64,000 bases of DNA from Bacillus manliponensis (GTDB lineage Bacteria; Bacillota; Bacilli; Bacillales; Bacillaceae_G), in NCBI RefSeq assembly GCF_000712595.1, contig NZ_JOTN01000007.1:124001-188000 (forward strand), given 5' to 3'. The notes under the pieces were generated by a model. It had not been told where the DNA came from, ran no database searches, and saw only the letters and a program-made list of their open reading frames with translations. Position 1 is the stretch's first letter, and the number at the start of each line of letters is the position of its first letter. A program made the translations under genes and the position numbers. This document shows, in pieces, positions 61,138 through 64,000 of this stretch.

Positions 61138-61725
61138 TTACAATATATTACTATGTGATAAACCACGCCAAAATACTTTCCAAGATGCAGCTAAACGCAC
61201 TTCAAAGCGATCAAACCCGGCATATAATAATTCCACCATAAGACCATCAAGTAAGCATAAGTATGCTTCTAGTGCGTCACGAGTTTCAATGTTTTGAAGT
61301 AGACCTTCTTCGTTCGCTTGTTCGAATAGTGGGAATAAAAGTTGGCCAATGTGTTCAATATGGTTATTTGCTTTTATAACGATTTGTTCCCGAAAGGCAT
61401 CGGGAGGGAAATAAGAAGTTCTTAGCCAGAACATGGCTTCTTCGCTTTCTTGAAAGCGATGAGCATAGCCAGTTAACAAATTTAGAAGAATATCTGCAAA
61501 AGAAGCCTGTTCAATTTGTGCTGTGTATTGCTGAAAATATTGTATGTCTTTTTGAAGTGCTTCTTCTAAACAAGTAAAGTAAAGTTCTTCTTTTCCTTTA
61601 AAGTGTGCGTAAATAGATGGTTTTTTAATCCCAACATCTTGAGCAATATTTGCCAATGATGTTCCTTCATAGCCAAATCGTGCAAAATGTGATAGTGCAA
61701 TTGCTTTAATACGGTTTGCCGTCAT
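61138..61725 (-). CDS. TetR family regulator of the SMR pair
   Basis: A 195-aa TetR regulator: ALSHFARFGYEGTSLANIAQDVGIKKPSIYAHFKGKEELY is the HTH; the rest is the ligand domain. Placed directly upstream of the SMR pair on the same strand, 82 nt apart, and with a repeated motif upstream of both. Likely represses its own gene and the pair until an efflux substrate binds. Confidence 0.88.
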   Translation of the reverse strand: MTANRIKAIALSHFARFGYEGTSLANIAQDVGIKKPSIYAHFKGKEELYFTCLEEALQKDIQYFQQYTAQIEQASFADILLNLLTGYAHRFQESEEAMFWLRTSYFPPDAFREQIVIKANNHIEHIGQLLFPLFEQANEEGLLQNIETRDALEAYLCLLDGLMVELLYAGFDRFEVRLAASWKVFWRGLSHSNIL

Positions 61726-61740
61726 GTGCAGCCCCCTCTA

Positions 61741-61758
61741 CCTACCGTTCGTTAGTTA
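61741..61758. promoter_or_regulatory. Putative TetR operator, tetR promoter copy
   Basis: CCTACCGTTCGTTAGTTA, partner of 61067-61084. Confidence 0.6.
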
Positions 61759-61814
61759 AACTATAAAATAAATAAAAAAGAAAGTCAAGAAGAGCATCAT
61801 ATGTTATGAGCTCT

Positions 61815-62792
61815 TCATATTGTTTCACGTTCAATCAAACGAAAGGTTAATTCTTCTGAAGTGCCAGCGATCTGTCCTTTTTGGACTTGCTCATGAAAAA
61901 GAGAAAAGGAATAACTTCCCATTGTAAAACTAGGGTGCTCAATTGTTGTAATTTCTAATGCTTCTGCAATAGGGTGATTATCAAATCCTAAAATTGCTAA
62001 ATCTTCTGGGACACGAAGGCCTTGTTTTTTCGCTTCTGTTACGAGTCCGGCTGCAACCTGATCACTTGCAGCAAAAAGGGCTGTCGGTTTGTTTTTCATG
62101 TTTATTATCTTTTGTATGACGTTTGAGCCATCTTGAATGTTATAGCATTCATAAAACATCCAATCCGTTTGAGCGCGCTTTCCAGCGGACTGTAGGGCAT
62201 GAATGAATGCTTGTTCCCGTTGTTTTGTGTGAATGCTTTTTTCTCGTGCTAAACAAAAGCCAATTTGTTCATGCCCTTTATTAAGTAAGTATTCCATTCC
62301 CATTCGAAAGCCTTCGTAATGATTCACAAATACAGATGAGATAAGAGGATGCTCAACTTTCTCACAAGAAACGATTGGTGCAAATTTTGCATAAGGTTCA
62401 ATTGCACTCCATTGACTCGTCCGTGAGCAAATAATCATGCCGTCAAATTGTTTTGTTTTCATCATTTCAAGGACACGCATCTCTTCAATGCTGTCGTAAT
62501 TTGTTTGGCAAAGATTAATACGGTAACCAGAAGCTAGCGCTTCCTTACCGATTCCTTCCATAATTGTGCTAAAGTAAGGCAAATTAATGAAGGGAACCAT
62601 GACACCAATCGTAAATGTTTTTCCTTTTAGTAGGTGGACAGCATTTGCATTTTTTGCATAATTTAGTTCTTCTACTGTATCAAGAACTTTCTTTCTTTTT
62701 TCTTCACTTACATATGGATGATCATTTAAGACACGTGAAACGGTTGTGACAGATACGCCGGCAGTTTTTGCAATTTCTCTTATATTTACCAT
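61815..62792 (-). CDS. LacI family transcriptional regulator
   Basis: A 325-aa regulator: MVNIREIAKTAGVSVTTVSRVLNDHPYVSEEKR is the HTH and hinge; a periplasmic-binding-protein-like sensor domain follows (GVMVPFINLPYFSTIMEGIG, FDGMIICSR, ALFAASDQVAAGL, ILGFDNHPIAE). The start at 62792 follows AAAGGGGGGATA; the longer frame up to 62846 includes part of a repeat. No sugar gene is nearby, so the regulated genes and the effector are unknown. Confidence 0.88.
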   Translation of the reverse strand: MVNIREIAKTAGVSVTTVSRVLNDHPYVSEEKRKKVLDTVEELNYAKNANAVHLLKGKTFTIGVMVPFINLPYFSTIMEGIGKEALASGYRINLCQTNYDSIEEMRVLEMMKTKQFDGMIICSRTSQWSAIEPYAKFAPIVSCEKVEHPLISSVFVNHYEGFRMGMEYLLNKGHEQIGFCLAREKSIHTKQREQAFIHALQSAGKRAQTDWMFYECYNIQDGSNVIQKIINMKNKPTALFAASDQVAAGLVTEAKKQGLRVPEDLAILGFDNHPIAEALEITTIEHPSFTMGSYSFSLFHEQVQKGQIAGTSEELTFRLIERETI

Positions 62793-62838
62793 GTATATCC
62801 CCCCTTTTATTTTATCCTGGAAAAGTTTGATTGCTTCA

Positions 62839-62892
62839 ATTAACAACCAGTGGGGAATGAATACCCTACTGAGTGAAGTTCTACTTTATTAT
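62839..62892 (+). repeat. Dispersed repeat family 1, copy E (3' part only)
   Basis: TAACAACCAGTGGGG, ATGAA, CCCTACTGAGTGAAGTTC and ACTTTA: the hairpin 2 and tail part without the first half. Lies 43 bp upstream of copy F, in the same orientation, and upstream of lacI. Confidence 0.65.
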
Positions 62893-62934
62893 ATATGGAA
62901 TTTCAAAAAAGTGTTTGATGTATAAGTTTACTTT

Positions 62935-63094
62935 TTTATCCCGCTATTTGCGGGCTGTAATACTCCCACCTCAAAACTTGAGAGAAAACGAAGAAGTTTA
63001 GGTGGGAGATAAACAGCCCGTAAAGGCCCGATTGGTCGGGCTAACAATCAGTGGGGGATGAAGAAAACCCACACTGATTGAAGTTTCACTTTAT
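62935..63094 (+). repeat. Dispersed repeat family 1, copy F (long form)
   Basis: TTTATCCCGCTATTTGCGGGCTGT start, hairpin 1 with ACTCCCACCT/AGGTGGGAG and GGGCTGT/ACAGCCC outer pairing, linker AAAGGCCCGATTGGTCGGG, hairpin 2 ATCAGTGGGGG...CCCACACTGAT, tail GAAGTTTCACTTTATA. Best preserved with copy A. The stem sequences differ from copy A but remain self-complementary. Confidence 0.85.
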
Positions 63095-63405
63095 AAAGTG
63101 ATGTTGTTTATGTTACTTAAAAAAATTGTGAAAATGTATTGACCTGAAACGCATTTCATCTTGTATGGTACAAGAGAGCGATTTGTTACTGGCGTTACCA
63201 TTTATACAAGGGCGTAACAGTAACAGATGGCTTCTTTTGTTATGTTATGAAGTTTATCATAGAGGAAATATACATTGCTGCTGATTTTTTTCTGTTGCTG
63301 TCAAAAAGTGTGAGATAAACGAGGAAAGTTTACACAGGTAGGGTGACTGTAGAAAGAGAATATGAACATACAAACAAAATGTTTGGTGATAGGAGCGGAG
63401 GCAAT
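63095..63405 (+). promoter_or_regulatory. Upstream region of the lipoprotein gene with palindromes
   Basis: TTGACC at 63139-63144 with TGTATG (63162-63167) at 17 nt is a possible promoter; the spacer holds TGAAA-CGCA-TTTCA (63145-63158) and next CTTGTA-TGG-TACAAG (63160-63174). TGTTACTG and CAGTAACA (about 63187-63227) are a further pair of arms. No ORF is seen in this 311-bp stretch. Confidence 0.45.
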
Positions 63406-63954
63406 ATGAAAAAGAGTGTCATTTGTTTCATATTTTCTAGCATCTTACTTAGTTCATGTTCTTTTCAACAGTCATCAGTAGGCGAGAAGAAGTTTATTGC
63501 AGAAGGAGATATGATGGTAGAGCCAATGTCAGTAGCAGAGGCACAAAGCATTGTTCCGTTTTCATTTCAAGTCCCCACTTTTTTACCATATGAAGCAACA
63601 GATGAGATAGAAGCAACAGTTCGCGATATTGAAAAGAACAAAATTGTCATTGATATTAAGTATGAACAGAAAGAGAGAAATCAGGCAGAGTATATTGAGT
63701 TGACGATAGCAAATTTTGCGTATAACTTTCCAATTATTGTAGATCAGCAGCTTTTTCAAGAGGAGATACAATTAAAAAAGAATGTGATAGCATATTTTAA
63801 AGATCGAGATGATGAAGAAGATTTTGCAACATTAACGTGGCAAGAAGATAAAGTAGAGTATCAACTTTTATACAGAAATGTAGCAGAAGGTAGTACGGAA
63901 GAAGTGAAACAAAACTTAATATATATTGCTAAAAATATGGAAAAAAAGAACTAG
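63406..63954 (+). CDS. Putative lipoprotein
   Basis: A 182-aa protein. The N-terminus MKKSVICFIFSSILLSSCSF has a good lipobox (LSSC, cleaved before Cys18). The mature part is acidic and of beta-strand character (IPFSFQVPTFLPY-like segment PFSFQVPTFLPYEATDE) reminiscent of DUF4367-type domains, which are found on membrane-bound regulators; that is a suggestion only. AGCGGAGGC precedes the ATG at 63406. Confidence 0.78.
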   Translation: MKKSVICFIFSSILLSSCSFQQSSVGEKKFIAEGDMMVEPMSVAEAQSIVPFSFQVPTFLPYEATDEIEATVRDIEKNKIVIDIKYEQKERNQAEYIELTIANFAYNFPIIVDQQLFQEEIQLKKNVIAYFKDRDDEEDFATLTWQEDKVEYQLLYRNVAEGSTEEVKQNLIYIAKNMEKKN

Positions 63955-63985
63955 CTTCTCATAGGAAGTTAGTTCTTTTTGATTA
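63951..63985 (+). terminator. Intrinsic terminator after lipoprotein gene
   Basis: AAGAACTAGCTTC and GAAGTTAGTTCTT form a stem with one G-T pair, followed by TTT. Confidence 0.8.
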
Positions 63986-64000
63986 GTTTTTCTTTTTAAT

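Noticed and set aside
1-64000. CRISPR arrays, IS elements, prophage genes, rRNA
   Set aside because: No regularly spaced repeats, transposase or integrase motifs, phage structural genes or rRNA sequences were noticed.

Overview
The window is chromosomal DNA of a low-GC Firmicute of the Bacillus cereus group. The gene order follows the yqfO-yqhH/gcv arc of Bacillus subtilis almost gene for gene: nif3, ispH, yqfQ/vrrA, cshB, nfo, yqfT, yqfU, zur, ispG, LysM protein, DUF1189, sodA, MFS, pbpA, pst, phoU, 5-FCL, yqgQ, glcK, yqgX, comG, yqzE, yqhG/yqhH, gcv. The vrrA-type locus, GTG/TTG starts with strong purine-rich ribosome binding sites, and dispersed intergenic repeats support the group assignment. 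Species is not determined. No insertion sequence, prophage, CRISPR array or rRNA was seen.

Layout. 1-11.3 kb: housekeeping genes: isoprenoid enzymes ispH and ispG, RNA helicase cshB, endonuclease IV nfo, and a zinc uptake operon znuC-znuB-zur behind a good Zur box. 11.6-16.2 kb: a lone tRNA with CAU anticodon, sodA, an MFS transporter and a class B penicillin-binding protein. 16.3-21.1 kb: two adjacent dispersed repeats, then the phosphate operon pstSCAB with four PhoP-type half-sites, then phoU. 21.3-29.1 kb: a glycosyltransferase and a large sugar nucleotidyltransferase with a degenerate phosphomannomutase-like domain, rpmG, 5-FCL, glcK, a metallo-hydrolase and a MidA-type methyltransferase. 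29.3-39 kb: an ArsR regulator and a methionine region in which two divergent S-box (SAM-I) riboswitches control metI-metC (minus strand) and yitJ-metH (plus strand). 39-46.3 kb: a MurG paralogue, a small nucleotide-metabolism cassette (deoxyribosyltransferase-like, SAMHD1-like HD hydrolase, unknown acidic protein), a cystine/dicarboxylate-type symporter and a Cys-containing HTH regulator. 46.6-51.2 kb: the competence pseudopilus operon comGA-GG followed by aroK and yqzE. 51.2-52.4 kb: a gene-poor stretch with a candidate small RNA and two small genes. 52.4-59.1 kb: yqhG-yqhH and divergent gcvT-gcvPA-gcvPB. 59.3-64 kb: small membrane proteins, a paired SMR efflux operon with its TetR regulator, an orphan LacI regulator and a lipoprotein.

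The strongest candidates for something undescribed are in the non-coding DNA. One is a dispersed family of about 80-160 bp with two hairpins, present in six copies in long and short forms; its stem sequences differ between copies but stay self-complementary, and several copies lie right at gene ends or against a promoter. Another is a candidate RNA of roughly 215 nt with its own sigma-A promoter and a 23-bp perfect terminator stem after yqzE. The NDT-HD-unknown gene cassette is a weaker candidate. All functional statements rest on reading motifs and gene order; no database search was run.
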